DNA of 64,000 nucleotides, taken from assembly GCF_932526225.1 (NCBI RefSeq), contig NC_064046.1, forward strand, positions 62,001 to 126,000. Direction: 5' to 3'. A program made the translations under genes and the position numbers. Under the pieces are notes generated by a model. The model worked only from the letters and a program-made list of their open reading frames with translations. It did no database searches and was not told where the DNA came from. This stretch comes from Nematostella vectensis (Eukaryota; Cnidaria; Anthozoa; Actiniaria; Edwardsiidae). Of the stretch, positions 9,501-21,339 are shown piece after piece; position 1 is the first letter of the stretch; each line of letters begins with the position of its first letter.

Positions 9501-12230
9501 GGGGTTGATTCAGGCGCGTATTTGTTTTTGGTTTAAAGCGGGTATTTGTACCATGGCACCTGGGGAGAAGGGGGGCATAAAAGGGAAATAATGGTTGTGA
9601 TACGGGTAAAGGTTGGTGGCAGGGGTGAGGGCGGGAGTATTGTGGGGATAATGCTACGTTGAGTGGAGTTGGACTATAAGGAGTGTACGGGATAGTGATG
9701 CAATTGTTCTTACCATGGCGTATAGGGTGAATGGGAAGATTAAGGAGGAGGTAGTGGGTAGAGAGGTATAGACCGGAAAACAAAAAGGCTGATAAGGGGT
9801 AAGGTGTACACGCTGGTGGAGAAAGAAGTGAGTTAAAATATAATGAAAACAACAAAAGTTCATAAACATGCGCATAAATGTATAATAAATTACGGTAAAT
9901 AAGGAATAGAATATTTCATAGAGCTCTTTGAAAGGTTAAGCAGCCTCACGTGTTTTCTAGTACAGGGTTTATCATCAGGAGGTAAGACCAAGTACCCATG
10001 GGGGTGGGGGTGGGGGAGGACACAGGATGCCCGCGCATCACCCTCAGCCACCAAAAAGCTCTAATTGTAGGAATGTCAAATATTATGATTTTTCGATGAC
10101 ACACCCGTCAGAAAATTCTTGGCACGCGCCTGTGACATCAAATAGCAAGCTCTGGGTTCCCCTAAAGCCGACCACATTCCCGTCCTTAAACAGTTTCCAT
10201 TTCCATCGGCTGATTTAGGGCAATTTTGATATATTTTTGAATTTTAGAACTTGGTCAATGTAATGCAAGGGGCCGGTTACATGACGAATTTCAGCCAGGG
10301 CTGAGTATTTGTGGGGGAAACCGGGCTGGTCTTTCAGCCTCCCTAGACGGGCTGAAAACTAGGGCCCTGGCTGAAATTCGTCATGTAAACAGCACCTTAG
10401 AGTTTGTTTTCAGCTATTTTAAGGTTTTATCGCATAATGTGTCTTCCAATATTGAATAAACAACAAAACAAAGGTAAGGCTAACAAGGCTCTTTACGGAT
10501 GCTAGCAATGCGTTTTGTTGATACAGTAAACATTAGTGCCATTGTGAACACTGCACAAACTGCAATAAACAAATCTCTCATCCAGGAAGTCTCTTTTTCA
10601 AAACGTCTTTTTTTCAAAGAAGTCTTTTTGATTCTCATATGTAAATTCCTATCCTTGTATCCTGTGCATACTAGCCTATTTGTAGAATAAATTATCAGAC
10701 GTTTATGGATCTTCCTCTTCACTTCCAGGTCTGATAAATCAGGCTTGCCTATCCGGCCCAGAATGTGGCTAAAGTGATATTATAAACATATATCTGATGA
10801 ATAATAATTTGTACTAAATTTTATAAAAACATATCAGAGCCGTATCAGCCCACGTAAGATTGTGGAGGGGGAGGGCACAGCCACGCCCCTAATGGTATAT
10901 ATATATTGGGGGGATGGCACGTTCCCCAGTACCCCACCCCCTGCTACTGTCCTGCATTTATCCTCCTGGGCAGTAGTTTGAGTCTGAAAATGAAAATTCA
11001 CATACAAAAATATGTTGGGTTTAAAAGAATGTTTTTATGTCGTTATGTCACTAGTGTGCACTAGGCATACCTGGTTTTCATCATTTATACCCAAACTAGT
11101 ACTGTCCACGGAAAACTTATAGGATTTAAAATGACTGAAGGCAATTTATCTATTGGGAATTGTAAGCTATAGTTCACTGAATATTCAAAACTTTAGGGAA
11201 GAGAAGCAGCAACTTACAGTACATTTAGAATCAGAGACATTTTAATACATTTCTTTTTTTGCCTATAGTAATCAGATGCTCCCATTTGGACAATTTTTAT
11301 TTGCACCAGATATCGAAATTATATCTCCTACATATTGAGTGATTTTCTCAAACCAAAAACGCTATTATATTATATATATTATATTATATCTCCCACATAT
11401 TGAGTGATTTTCTCAAACCAAAAAAGCTAACACAAAAGGGAACAGAAAATCAGAGTGCATTAACCAAGATAAGCTAAATTGCTTTCCACAGGTCTACGAA
11501 AACCACTCTAATCAAGCTATTTTTTTTCTATCAGATTAGATTAGATCAAATCACCTTTTTTTCTTATTCACACAAATTCAAAATGTATCTATATTCCATA
11601 TTTTATAATAATTTTAAAATGATTTATCCATCATCTAGATATTTTCAAGATAATGTAATTCAAGTGAAAAAGCAAGGTTTTGGGAGGTCAGATTTTTTCT
11701 TGCAGCGAATTAAGTAAACATTTTATTCATTTAACAATAAAGCCTGAAGCTTAGCATCCTCAGCTACCCAGTGGTCAGCATAACAAGGTGCACGAGCGGC
11801 AGAGGGGGAAGGGGGCAGGAGAGAAAAGAAAGGAGGGAGAAAATGCCCTGGGAGCCTGTTCTATAAAAGCCAGTTTTAAGGGTGTTAAATCCAATTAGTG
11901 AATTTGACAAGCGGCACAGGCTTTGTCTTCTTGCTTCTTTCTCTTCTCTCTCGCCCCCTAACCCCTATCCCTAGGCTGGCCTTGTTCCACCTCTTTCTCG
12001 TGCCTGTGATCTCACCTTGGGTTTTTGAGGATGGAAGCTGAGCACCTGATTGAAGGGCTTCAAATGCTGTAGCTTAGTAAGAACTAAAACCTGCAAATAT
12101 TTGCAAGGCTGTTAACAAACTCTGAACTGGAAAGGCCTTGCTTTCTCACTCAAACCGTATGGAAAACTGCCTCTTGTTTGTGCTTATAATCCATATTTGA
12201 TAATAGTTTAGAGATTTGACAATATGGTTC
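9501..12230. other. intergenic, no gene recognised
   Basis: Contains G-rich simple sequence (9540-9760), one hairpin MITE (10267-10399), and a duplicated block tattgagtgattttctcaaa at about 11333 and 11398 separated by a TA-rich stretch. Short ORFs here show no family signature. Confidence 0.5.
10267..10399. mobile_element. 133-bp hairpin MITE
   Basis: Left arm 10275-10301 and right arm 10364-10390 (gccctggctgaaattcgtca...) are reverse complements at 26 of 27 positions. The left end begins aaggggccggtt, resembling the ends of the 756-bp element at 32415. Confidence 0.8.
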
Positions 12231-13502
12231 CTAACGTGATGCACAACAGCCACTCCTCCATTGCCGGATGGCAGGGTCGGGTGTTGTTCCAAGTCCAATT
12301 GTATCACTTTTAGATGACTCATTGTGAGAATCATCCTCTAATTCCTTGTTTTCTCTCAATAATGCTTTAGCAATTTCAGTACAAGCTTTGCCAATCCCTT
12401 CTCCTGTCTTTGCTGATATCCTGAAGGTTAGATGGCACTCATGAGAGCTAGCAAACAGTTCAACACTTTCTGTTGTAACCTGCTCATCCAAGTCTATTTT
12501 GTTGGCCACTAGAACTTTCAATGCATCCGGACAGAATTCATCCGTGTCATGTATCCAGTGAAGGAGATACTGTAAGGAGCCAGGATCATCAACATTGAAC
12601 ATGAGAATACATGCATGTGCTCCACGGTAATAGTTCTTTGTGACAGTGCGGAATCGTTCAACGCCAGCTGTATCCCACACACTCAGCTAAACAAAGAAAA
12701 TAAAAAAATTGAATAAAAAATAGTGTAGTCTTGACATTTACTATGTCAACTGGACAAAGGACAACAAATGCATAAATACAATGCCATGCTCCGGTTCAGG
12801 AGACATTCCTTGCTCATTCCCAGCCAACAAATATACCAGATTGTTGTTAACATTTGATGTTCAGAGAAATCAGGATCAAGATTTAATCACTTGGCAAAAG
12901 AAAGGTAAAAATAAAGTACAATTGCCAAAATAAACATAAAAATGACAACACCTGTCACACCAAAGAACAATGAAAAAAAATGGATATAAAGCTTTTCTAA
13001 GAAAAAAACAACATTTTATCTTGCTGCTAAAGGCCTGAGCATGCGCGTGTTTGCCACCGAAAAGTTAACGTGATCTCTTAGGGAAATCCCCTATTTAGTT
13101 TGGTAACTGCCCACCTCTGATAACAATAGATACAAACAACCTATATATGTCACATGACTCAATAGACATGGCTTCTTATTTCTGATATTCATAAAAAGTA
13201 TTATTCTCAGAATTACAAAGTTGGAATGCATTTTTTACTTGTAACTCCCTCCGTGTCATGTTATATATATATCTATATATAAAGTACTTAATTCAGTTAT
13301 CAATAGGATGCCTGCCCACCGTCACTTGCTTCTCTCCGATTTTTACGAATTTCGAGCAGCTATCAATTCCGATCGTGTTTCTTCTGCCAGGAGTAAAGTG
13401 ATTTTCCTTTAATCTGTAGAAAAGTGACGTTTTTCCGACCCCTGCTTCTCCAAGCAACACAACCTTGAACAAAGGACCTCTTTCGGCATACAAGTCCGCC
13501 AT
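12231..13502 (-). CDS. divergent Rab-like small GTPase (Rab A), 2 exons
   Basis: Exon 1 is 13320-13502 (ATG at 13502 in aagATGG context) and exon 2 is 12231-12686; about 212 aa, usual Rab length. Motifs: G1 GEAGVGKTS, switch I NTIGID, G3 WDTAGVERF, G4 NKID, G5 SAKTG, and a C-terminal GCCASR that could be doubly prenylated. Rabs are membrane-bound switches of vesicle traffic. The usual switch II glutamine (WDTAGQE) is valine here, which in other Rab/Ras proteins lowers GTP hydrolysis. The intron lies in phase 0 just before the LSVWDTAG motif, the same place as in the neighbouring gene. No named Rab subfamily could be assigned from sequence alone. Confidence 0.88.
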
Positions 13503-13780
13503 CTTAGCTCCTGGCTCAGCAGACAAAACAGGGATCCCACAACTACCTTGAGCAATGCAAAAATTTACAGACCAAAATAACCGATAAAACATAAAAATAT
13601 GATTTTTAGTGGTTGCCTGTGTATTACAACCTTAATTATGTAAAAATTTTCCTTACTGTTGAGAAATACATTTGAAAGTTTATTTTTTTATGAATTTTTT
13701 TTTATGAGGACCGCTGACACAGACATGAACTTACTTCCGGTTCCAAAGTGATGACTTGGGCGAAAAGGAAAGACAGAAAC
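13503..13780. promoter_or_regulatory. candidate bidirectional promoter of the Rab pair
   Basis: Only 248-278 bp separate the start codons of two divergently transcribed genes, so both promoters must lie here or within the 5' UTRs. No clear TATA box tied to a start was seen; A/T runs occupy the middle. Inference from spacing. Confidence 0.45.
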
Positions 13781-15402
13781 ATGTCAGGTCAAAACTCGAG
13801 ATCGCCTGCCATTCCGCTCTACAAAATCGTACTTGTTGGCGACACGGGAGTCGGGAAGACTTCTATTTTCTTGAGATATGAAAGAAACTACTTCTCCAGG
13901 CACAGGACGTCTTCATTTGGTGTTGATAAATGCACCAAAGAAATTTCTGTAGACGACCAACTTTGCAAGGTATGGTTTTTAAATTTTTAAATATATCGTC
14001 TGGGTAATATCCCATAGCATTTCTGTGCAATTTTAGCAGATTTACGATATATCAGAGTCCATAGTTTGATTTATATATGCGCAAAAGCGTAGCCGACTGT
14101 GGAATAGTAAATATTTGACCTCAAAATTCCTTCACGTTTACATACGTTTGTATTTTTGTGTTAAAGTCTTATGACTACTAAAAGTTGTAGTTTCTAATAA
14201 AATTTTATTGTTGCAACCTTATAGCACCAACTCATACTCTTAATTTCGTAATGCAGCGAATCAATCAAAACATTTTTTGTACCATTGTTCCATTGGGTTT
14301 ATACCAGATTTACCCTAAGGCATATTTAAAATAAACATTCGACAGATGGAAAGTTATGTTCTTATTAATACCCCAGACAGGGAAAATAAATTTCCATGAC
14401 AATTTAAGAATAGACTAAAAATAATGCAGCGAATAAAAGTAATAAAAAATATATCGTCTGGGTAATATCCCATAGCATTTCTGTGCAAGCTTAAAAATAA
14501 TGCAGCGAATAAATCAAAACTTTCACAGATGGAAAGTAATGTTGTTATGAATACCCCAGACAGGGAAAATATATTTCTATGACAATTTAAATATAGCCTA
14601 AAAATAATTTACCTTACTGGGAGATTTAATCGGATTTCACATAGGTAATATGCATGATTAAAAATACGATTTTAGAAATTCTAATCAATGTGAGACAAAA
14701 TTTATTAAGACATTGTGATTGTTTTGGATTTTTGGTAAATAAAGTCTTGTTTCTCTTACATTGATAACAACTTATATGATAGAGCTATACCAAATTGGGG
14801 TTATTCTAAGTATATTGGAGATATATTTTTAACATAAAAGCAATTTCTTTATAGGGGTTATAGTTTCACATTTACTGTGTAAGTGTGTCTTCTGTTTGTT
14901 AGAAAACAAACAAACAATTTTATCTTTTGATTTTCAGTTAAACATCTGGGATACAGCTGGGCTTGAGTGCACAGGCTCATTAACTTCTCATTACTACCAC
15001 TTGGCTCAGAGCATTATTTTTGTCTATTCCGTGGAAAGTCTAGCTTCATTAACTGCACTCCATCACTGGATACAAGATGCAGAACAATACGCACCAAACG
15101 CGAAAAAATTTCTTGCAGGAAATAAGAACGATTTGGATAAAGATGACTGGGAAGTGGACGAAGGCATACTACAGAGATTTATGGACAATAAAGAGTTTGC
15201 ATTGAAATTTGATATTTCTGCACTGTCTGGTGATGGTGTATGTGAGATGTTTAAAAGTATATCAAGACACTTACTACAGAGGAATGTAAAACCAAGTTTG
15301 CCAGCAACTGATGGGTTCTCTGTACCTGATTTATCCCAAGAAGATTCTCTGGACCTTAGGAAAAGCATGACTAGCGAGTCAGGCTCTGGTTGTTCATGCT
15401 AA
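13751..15402 (+). CDS. divergent Rab-like small GTPase (Rab B), 2 exons
   Basis: Exons 13751-13969 and 14938-15402. The first ATG gives 227 aa; an ATG at 13781 (aaacATGTCAGG) gives 217 aa and a more usual N-terminus. Motifs: G1 GDTGVGKTS, switch I SSFGVDKCTK (the conserved threonine is serine), G3 WDTAGLECTGS (glutamine replaced by leucine, and the usual RF lost), G4 NKND, G5 SALSG, and a C-terminal CSC prenylation motif. Leucine at this position is the classic GTP-locking change in Ras and Rab proteins. The phase-0 intron before LNIWDTAG matches that of Rab A, so the two probably arose by inverted duplication. The intron contains internal duplications. Role in vesicle traffic is inferred from family only. 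Confidence 0.88.
13990..14600. repeat. internal duplications in Rab B intron
   Basis: The block atatcgtctgggtaatatcc occurs at about 13993 and 14451. A second block containing aataccccagacagggaaaa occurs at about 14370 and 14550, and aatgcagcgaat occurs three times. The intron grew by at least two local duplications. Confidence 0.75.
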
Positions 15403-15481
15403 TTAATGTTACTAATTTTACTTTTAGAAATAATACTGATAGAATCGACTTTTTTATTTCTGTTTACCAAATGTTATTATG

Positions 15482-15487
15482 AATAAA
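15482..15487 (+). promoter_or_regulatory. polyadenylation signal of Rab B
   Basis: AATAAA 80 bp after the Rab B stop codon, followed by T-rich sequence. Likely cleavage region about 15500. Confidence 0.55.
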
Positions 15488-15982
15488 AGTTACAATTATC
15501 TCCAATTTAGAATTTTTATTTTATTCATAAAAATACATAGTATCTAAGGATCCATAAAGAGGCAACGCACTCCTCCCCCTTTCTCTGTGAAACAAGGACT
15601 CGGATGTGCCTGAAATTAGGAGAAGAAAAACAACAGGATTTTGGGATTTGGGTTACTGGGGACAGAATTTTAGGCATCTAGGAAAATGGTACCTGCAGCT
15701 TGGTAAACAGGATTTACACGAGTTAGTTTGCTATAAGAAGGGCGTAAAAAAGCGGAAGAAGAAATCGTAGAAACTAGTTGTTTTTGTTTATTGTTATTTT
15801 CTAGGCATTCTATGCTTTGTTTCGAAACTGAGACATTAACCGGAAATAATTTTCACTTCCGTTCACAACAAAAGTGTCACGTGACAGGACACACCAGTTT
15901 GAGAAGTTGTGTGAGTTATTAAAACGTTGGCTGTTCGTTCTCTGAACTGAAAGTTATTTTCACCCTTTTTACCAAACTTTCA

Positions 15983-17554
15983 ATGGCAGAGAAAGCACCC
16001 TCGACTGGGGGAGCCACAGACTCTGATTTCGAGCAGTTGCAAGGCGCTGTCACTGTGATTTCGTGCGCAGAGGAACCACCGAGCCATGTGGAAAACTCTC
16101 AGACAAGCAGAAGAGCACGTTCTTTGTGGGAAAAGGTGAAAAGGAAATTTACTTCAAGACGCACTGATTCAAATGAGAATGAACACAGAGAGTTTGAAGG
16201 CGTCGATAGAACACAATACGTGTACGAAGACGACAAAGATTATCATCATTACGAAACAGACTCGGAAAGCGAAGAGATTGACGAGCCAGTGTTTGTCAGT
16301 AATGCAGAACTGTTTTCTCAAAACGGGAGAGATCATGTACCTCGGAGAAAATATCGCGATCGACTCTACATGAAGCCTGATATTATGCAACTACATCGGT
16401 CTAGGCGAGCCCAAACGTTTAGCTTTTTCACAAGGGAAGAGCGATCAGATAATCACGCTAAACACAGAAATGCCAGTAATTGCAAAGATAACTCATGTTT
16501 ACAATGCGAAGAAAGTAGATCTCGAATTACTCAGAGAAATCGATTTTGGATTTTCAAGAGGTCTGCAGTCAAATCGAAAAAGAACGATACAAATAAAATT
16601 GGAGCAATTGGGAATAATATGTGTGATGTGCTGAATGGAAATATAAGGGCGAATCATGGTAGTGAATTGGTGGCAGGTAATGTACTTCCTGGTTTGAGGG
16701 ACCCCCCTCCACTCCCCTTGCGGCCATTAGTGCAGAGGAGGCATATGAGGCGATGCTACTCTGATAGTCAACCTGATTTATCTGCCGTCAGTCAGGGGTA
16801 CAGAGATGGTGTTGCAAAAAGGTATGGCAATACACATTCGATAGCATGCAGTGAACATCGGTTGTTGAGAGCCAACAGTGCCAACAATTTAGATGTAACT
16901 AACACGTTTCCAAGTCCAGTATCCTCATCCGAGCCAGGCTTTCCAACTGCAGCCACAAATATCATTAGTGATCAATTCGATAGTCAGTCAGTGAACACTA
17001 ATGCAGACAACAACACTGTGCGTCGATTGTCGTCAAGTCTAAAAACCTTGTCTAACTGTGGCTGGTACTGGGGTCCCATGTCAAGTAAAGAAGCAGAAAA
17101 GGAACTTTACAATCAGCCAGATGGCTGCTTCCTGGTACGAGATAGTGAAAATGACTATCACCTCTTAAGTGTTAGCTTCCGATCAAAGGGTGCAACATGC
17201 CATACAAGACTAATTTACAACAAAGGGAAGTTTAGTTTTTTTCAAGACGAGATGGGAAAGGACTCTGCATATGAGCTTATCATGCATGCCATGGAAGCGT
17301 CCCAGGACGGCATCCTCTGTAATTCCAGGGGCCATAATAGGAACACTATCTGCTATCCTGTTCGCCTACAGGTTCCTATTTCAAGGTTTAACACAGTTCC
17401 ACCACTTCAGTTTCTCTGTCGATTTGTGATCAGACAGAATATCAGATGTGACCAACTAGATCAACTGCCCCTACCAAAACAAATTATAAGAAATCTAAGT
17501 GGAAATCATTTTCGCTTAGACAGTGAACAGTGCATTACAGATAGGAGACATTGA
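15983..17554 (+). CDS. SOCS6/7-like: SOCS6/7-like suppressor of cytokine signalling, intronless CDS
   Basis: 523 aa in one exon. Residues 1-355 are charged and probably disordered, with basic tracts near RRARSLWEKVKRKF and a Pro-rich PPPLPLRP at about 245. The SH2 domain begins GWYWGPM at residue 360 and has the phosphotyrosine-binding arginine in FLVRDS (R386). A SOCS box follows: PLQFLCRFVIRQ (Elongin B/C box, about 474-485) and LPLP (Cul5 box, about 495-498). GWYWGPM, FLVRDS and the ISRFNTV...LPLP order match SOCS6 and SOCS7. The family docks on phosphorylated receptors or adaptors and recruits a Cullin5 ubiquitin ligase. The ATG at 15983 follows tttca and is the first in frame. The 3' side enters a large minisatellite within 100 bp. 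Confidence 0.93.
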   Translation: MAEKAPSTGGATDSDFEQLQGAVTVISCAEEPPSHVENSQTSRRARSLWEKVKRKFTSRRTDSNENEHREFEGVDRTQYVYEDDKDYHHYETDSESEEIDEPVFVSNAELFSQNGRDHVPRRKYRDRLYMKPDIMQLHRSRRAQTFSFFTREERSDNHAKHRNASNCKDNSCLQCEESRSRITQRNRFWIFKRSAVKSKKNDTNKIGAIGNNMCDVLNGNIRANHGSELVAGNVLPGLRDPPPLPLRPLVQRRHMRRCYSDSQPDLSAVSQGYRDGVAKRYGNTHSIACSEHRLLRANSANNLDVTNTFPSPVSSSEPGFPTAATNIISDQFDSQSVNTNADNNTVRRLSSSLKTLSNCGWYWGPMSSKEAEKELYNQPDGCFLVRDSENDYHLLSVSFRSKGATCHTRLIYNKGKFSFFQDEMGKDSAYELIMHAMEASQDGILCNSRGHNRNTICYPVRLQVPISRFNTVPPLQFLCRFVIRQNIRCDQLDQLPLPKQIIRNLSGNHFRLDSEQCITDRRH

Positions 17555-17639
17555 TTGATGAATAATCACAAAAATGGAGATTTTTTTCAAATCTTATGCT
17601 CTAAGTCAATCTTTATTTGGTTTGTTACATTTGAATGTA

Positions 17640-19060
17640 AGTATGACTCCCCCTCTGGGTTTAACTCTCCCTCTCTCTCTGGTTATGACTCTCCCTCCCC
17701 CTCCCTCTCTAGGTTTAACTCTTCCTCCCTCTCTGGGTATGACTATCTCTCCCCCTCCCTCTCTGGGTTTAACTCCCCTCCCCCTCTGGGTATGACTATC
17801 CCTCCCCCTCTGGGTTTATCCCTCCCTCTCTGGGTATGACTATCTCTCCCCCTCTGGGTATGACTATCTCTCCCCCTCCCTCTCTGGGTTTAACTTCCCT
17901 CCCTCTCTGGGTATGACTATCCCTCCCCCTCTGGGTTTAACTCCCCTCCCCCTCTGGGTATGACTATCCCTCCCCCTCTGGGTTTAACTCTCCCTCCCTC
18001 TCTGGGTATGACTATCTCTCCCCCTGCCTCTCTGGGTTTAACTCCCCTCCCCCTCTGGGTATGACTATCCCTCCCCCTCTGGGTTTATCCCTCCCTCTCT
18101 GGGTATGACTATCTCTCCCCCTCCCTCTCTGGGTTTAACTCCCCTCCCCCTCTGGGTATGACTATCTCTCCCCCTCCCTCTCTGGGTTTAACTTCCCTCC
18201 CTCTCTGGGTATGACTATCCCTCCCCCTCCCTCTCTGGGTTTAACTCCCCTCCCCCTCTGGGTATGACTATCTCTCCCCCTCCCTCTCTGGGTTTAACTT
18301 CCCTCCCTCTCTGGGTATGACTATCCCTCCCCCGCTGGGTTTAACTCCCCTCGCCCTCTGGGTATGACTATCTCTCCCCCCTCCCTCTCTGGGTTTAACT
18401 CCCCCCCCCCCTCTGGGTATGACTATCCCTCCCCCTCTGAGTTAACTCTCCCTCCCTCTCTGGGTATGACTATCTCTCCCCCTCCCTCTCTGGGTTTAAC
18501 TCCCCCCCCCCCTCTGGGTATGACTATCCCTCCCCCTCTGAGTTAACTCTCCCTCCCTCTCTGGGTATGACTATCTCTCCCCCTCCCTCTCTGGGTTTAA
18601 CCCCCCTCCCCCTCTGGGTATGACTATCCCTCCCCCTCTGGGTTTAACTCTCCCTCCCTCTCTGGGTATGACTATCTCTCCCCCTCCCTCTCTGGGTTTA
18701 ACTCCCCTCCCCCTCTGGGTATGACTATCTCTCCCCCTCTGTGGGTTTAACTCCCCCTCCCTCTCTGGGTATGACTATCCCTCCCTCTCTGGGTTTAACT
18801 CCCCTCCCTCTCTGGGTATGAGTATCTCTCCCTCTCTGGGTTTAACTCCCCTCCCCCTCTGGGTATGACTATCTCTCCCCTCCCTCTCTGGGTTTAACTC
18901 CCCTCCCTCTCTGGGTATGACTATCCCTCCCCCTCTGGGTTTTACTCCCCCTCCCCCTCTGGGTATGACTATCTCTCCCCCTCCCTCTGGGTTTAACTCC
19001 CCCTCCCTCTCTGGGTATGACTATCTCTCCCCCTCCCCCTCTAAGTATGACTTCCCAGGG
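17640..19060. repeat. CT-rich minisatellite, about 1.4 kb
   Basis: Alternating half-units tctgggtttaactcccctcc and ctctgggtatgactatctct, giving a compound period of about 53 bp, with C-run length changes. It begins about 85 bp after the SOCS stop codon, so it is probably in the 3' UTR or just past it. It ends in poly-C at 19090-19115. Confidence 0.95.
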
Positions 19061-19205
19061 ACGACTCCCCCCATCAGGGTACTACTCCCTCCCCCCCCCC
19101 CCCCCACCCCCCCCACTGGGAACAAGTCCCTCATGACATAGATGTCGATGTTTTTTATTGGTACCATATAACTTTTGTTACATAGGTTATTTCAACCAAT
19201 AAATT

Positions 19206-19634
19206 TCTATATTACGTATTTTCTGTCCTTGTACACATACACAAACGAAACAAGCTGATCCTTGTTGTGGAATCTAATATTGTCTTTTTCCAGAACATGA
19301 AGGGGGCCCCATGAAGCATTTCTTTTCTAAGGTTATCATAGATGGGACACCTCAGTAGGAAGTGCCACTCATCTTCTGTTTCGTTGAGGTCGCATTGCTG
19401 GCAGAGACTTTCCTCCGGGCTGCGGTACGGTCTGTAGTACCGTCCAACCTCTATTTCTAACTTATGACAACTTATTCTTAGGCGTGTCAACTCTTCTCTA
19501 TGCTTGATGTTTTGAACATTAAATGGTATTAATTCGTATTTTGTTTTAAACCTACGGTAAGTTCTAAGTTTGTTCTTTTGTTCGGGCTTTTTTAAATCGT
19601 TAAAAATGTTAGCTTGAAGCCTTTGTTTAAACAA
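19206..19634 (-). mobile_element. 3' end of a non-LTR retrotransposon (LINE) ORF2
   Basis: A minus-strand ORF of 140 codons has the cysteine-rich tail found after reverse transcriptase in LINE ORF2 proteins: LTRLRISCHKLEIEVGRYYR, then CQQCD, then DEWHFLLRCPIY. Polymerase and endonuclease parts are absent, so this is a 5'-truncated copy, as is common for LINEs. The clade cannot be decided from this tail. Confidence 0.75.
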
Positions 19635-21330
19635 TTATTGCTGTGCTTTTTACTCAATTACTTGATGGTTTCCCCAGAGATAACCCAGTCCTACAGAAGA
19701 CATTATACCTTTGCTTTTAATACAAAGGTTTGATTTGTTTGATTTGTAGTTTCCGGGGGTGCAGTCCAAATATGCATTATGTGATAATAAATTGCTGTGG
19801 GCTTCGGATCGTTTGTTATGAAAATTCAGTACTCTTAATTTCGCATCTATGGATATCTTTCGTAATTAATCGAACGTTCGGCAATCGAACTCACCCAAAA
19901 TATTTTCCAATCGAACGTTCGGTAATCGAACTTTTCAATGTGACAAGCAGTGCGCGAGCAACTGATTGAAACGAGCGTGAACTAAAATCATAAACCAAGG
20001 CAAGCCACAATGTCGCTGAGAGTTCACCAAATTTTAAGAACATGCCGAGGCTGAGATAGCAGAATTATTCTTTCTTTTTTATTCCTGGTGCGTTTTTAAA
20101 ATGCAGAATCGAATTGTGTTCAAAAAAGTAACAATCTTATTATTGCTATTGATCATTAGTGTAAGTCTCTTCCTAATAATTGAGTATTAATATTCTTATA
20201 TACACTAAAATTAAAGAACAACGTTAAGAACATATTCAGCCTTAAAATGTCCAAAAAATAAGAACGGCCTGCCTCAACTGAGAATTAGAATTAGAATGTA
20301 ATCGAAATGCTGGCTTTACTCATGTTTTCCCCTTGCCTCCATTTATTTTTCATATGTTACATTTTACCGAACGAAATCGACTAATCGTTCGATTGACTTG
20401 AGAGTTCAAGAGTTCGATTGTGTTCGGAAATCGAACTCACCGAAAACATAGTGTTTGATTTTGTTTATTTTTTTAAAATAAAAATGCAGGTTTAACCGCG
20501 CGGTACTGGAACTAGTCTTGCGTTTTTCAGCACTGGCGGCTACGTCTTGTTTTCGTCGTGGAAAACCAACCCTTCAAATTGTAGCTCAGTGCCTTTGGCT
20601 TTTAATTATGTATTCGTTACTGACCGCATCTAGAGCCTCGCTCAATTGTGTAAGCTTTCTACGTCTATTTCGTAGTGATGATGAAAGATGATAACATATA
20701 ATAATGTAAAAATAAATGAATGAAAAGCGGTCTTATCTACTGAAAAGTTTTTAAGAGTCTTTTTTAAAGTCTTATTGCTTATATCAAGTCTTTTGCTTAG
20801 ATATCAATTCTTTAATTTTGCTTGTGTAAGCTATGCCTACCCCCCCCCCCCCCCCCCAGCTAATCCCAGCTGAGCCAGTTTTTAATACCCTACCTCGCTT
20901 GTCAGTATGTTAAATGTTTTTAAAATCATTTCAGTCTAGACTAGAAAGCGTAATCCATCTTAATACTTCTACACGCTCTTCCTGTTTTCTCCTTCAATCC
21001 GGAAGGCTTCAGGGTGACTACAAGGACGTGTCGGTAAATGTTTCCATATTAGAGAAACAGGAAGAGATTTTGTAGATCTTGTTTATTGCTGCCGCTACTT
21101 CAATTACTCGGAAGAAGCCGAGTCGAGAAGAAATCCCCCGGAATTCCTGCTGATAAAATGTCAGAAACGTCCGTTGACCAACGTCGGTTAGTAACATATT
21201 TAACCAATGATTATAAGAATATCAAAACTTAATTAACTGCTGGAATTTCAAGCTAAAATTCACCCATAAATATGACTGGAAGCGCTGTTTCTTTGTCTTT
21301 AGACCGGACGATATATTTCTGATGAGCCAG
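19635..21330. other. intergenic with cgaacgttcg motifs, no gene recognised
   Basis: AT-rich. The motif aatcgaacgttcgg and relatives recur at 19869-19935 and 20380-20445 partly in inverted orientation, perhaps the ends of a decayed element. A poly-C run is at 20838-20858. No supported exon. Confidence 0.45.
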
Positions 21331-21339
21331 TAATATTGA

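Noticed and set aside
9421-9855. 144-aa minus-strand ORF
   Set aside because: Low-complexity Pro/Leu/Ser composition from G-rich simple sequence plus the end of the 71-bp array; no domain.
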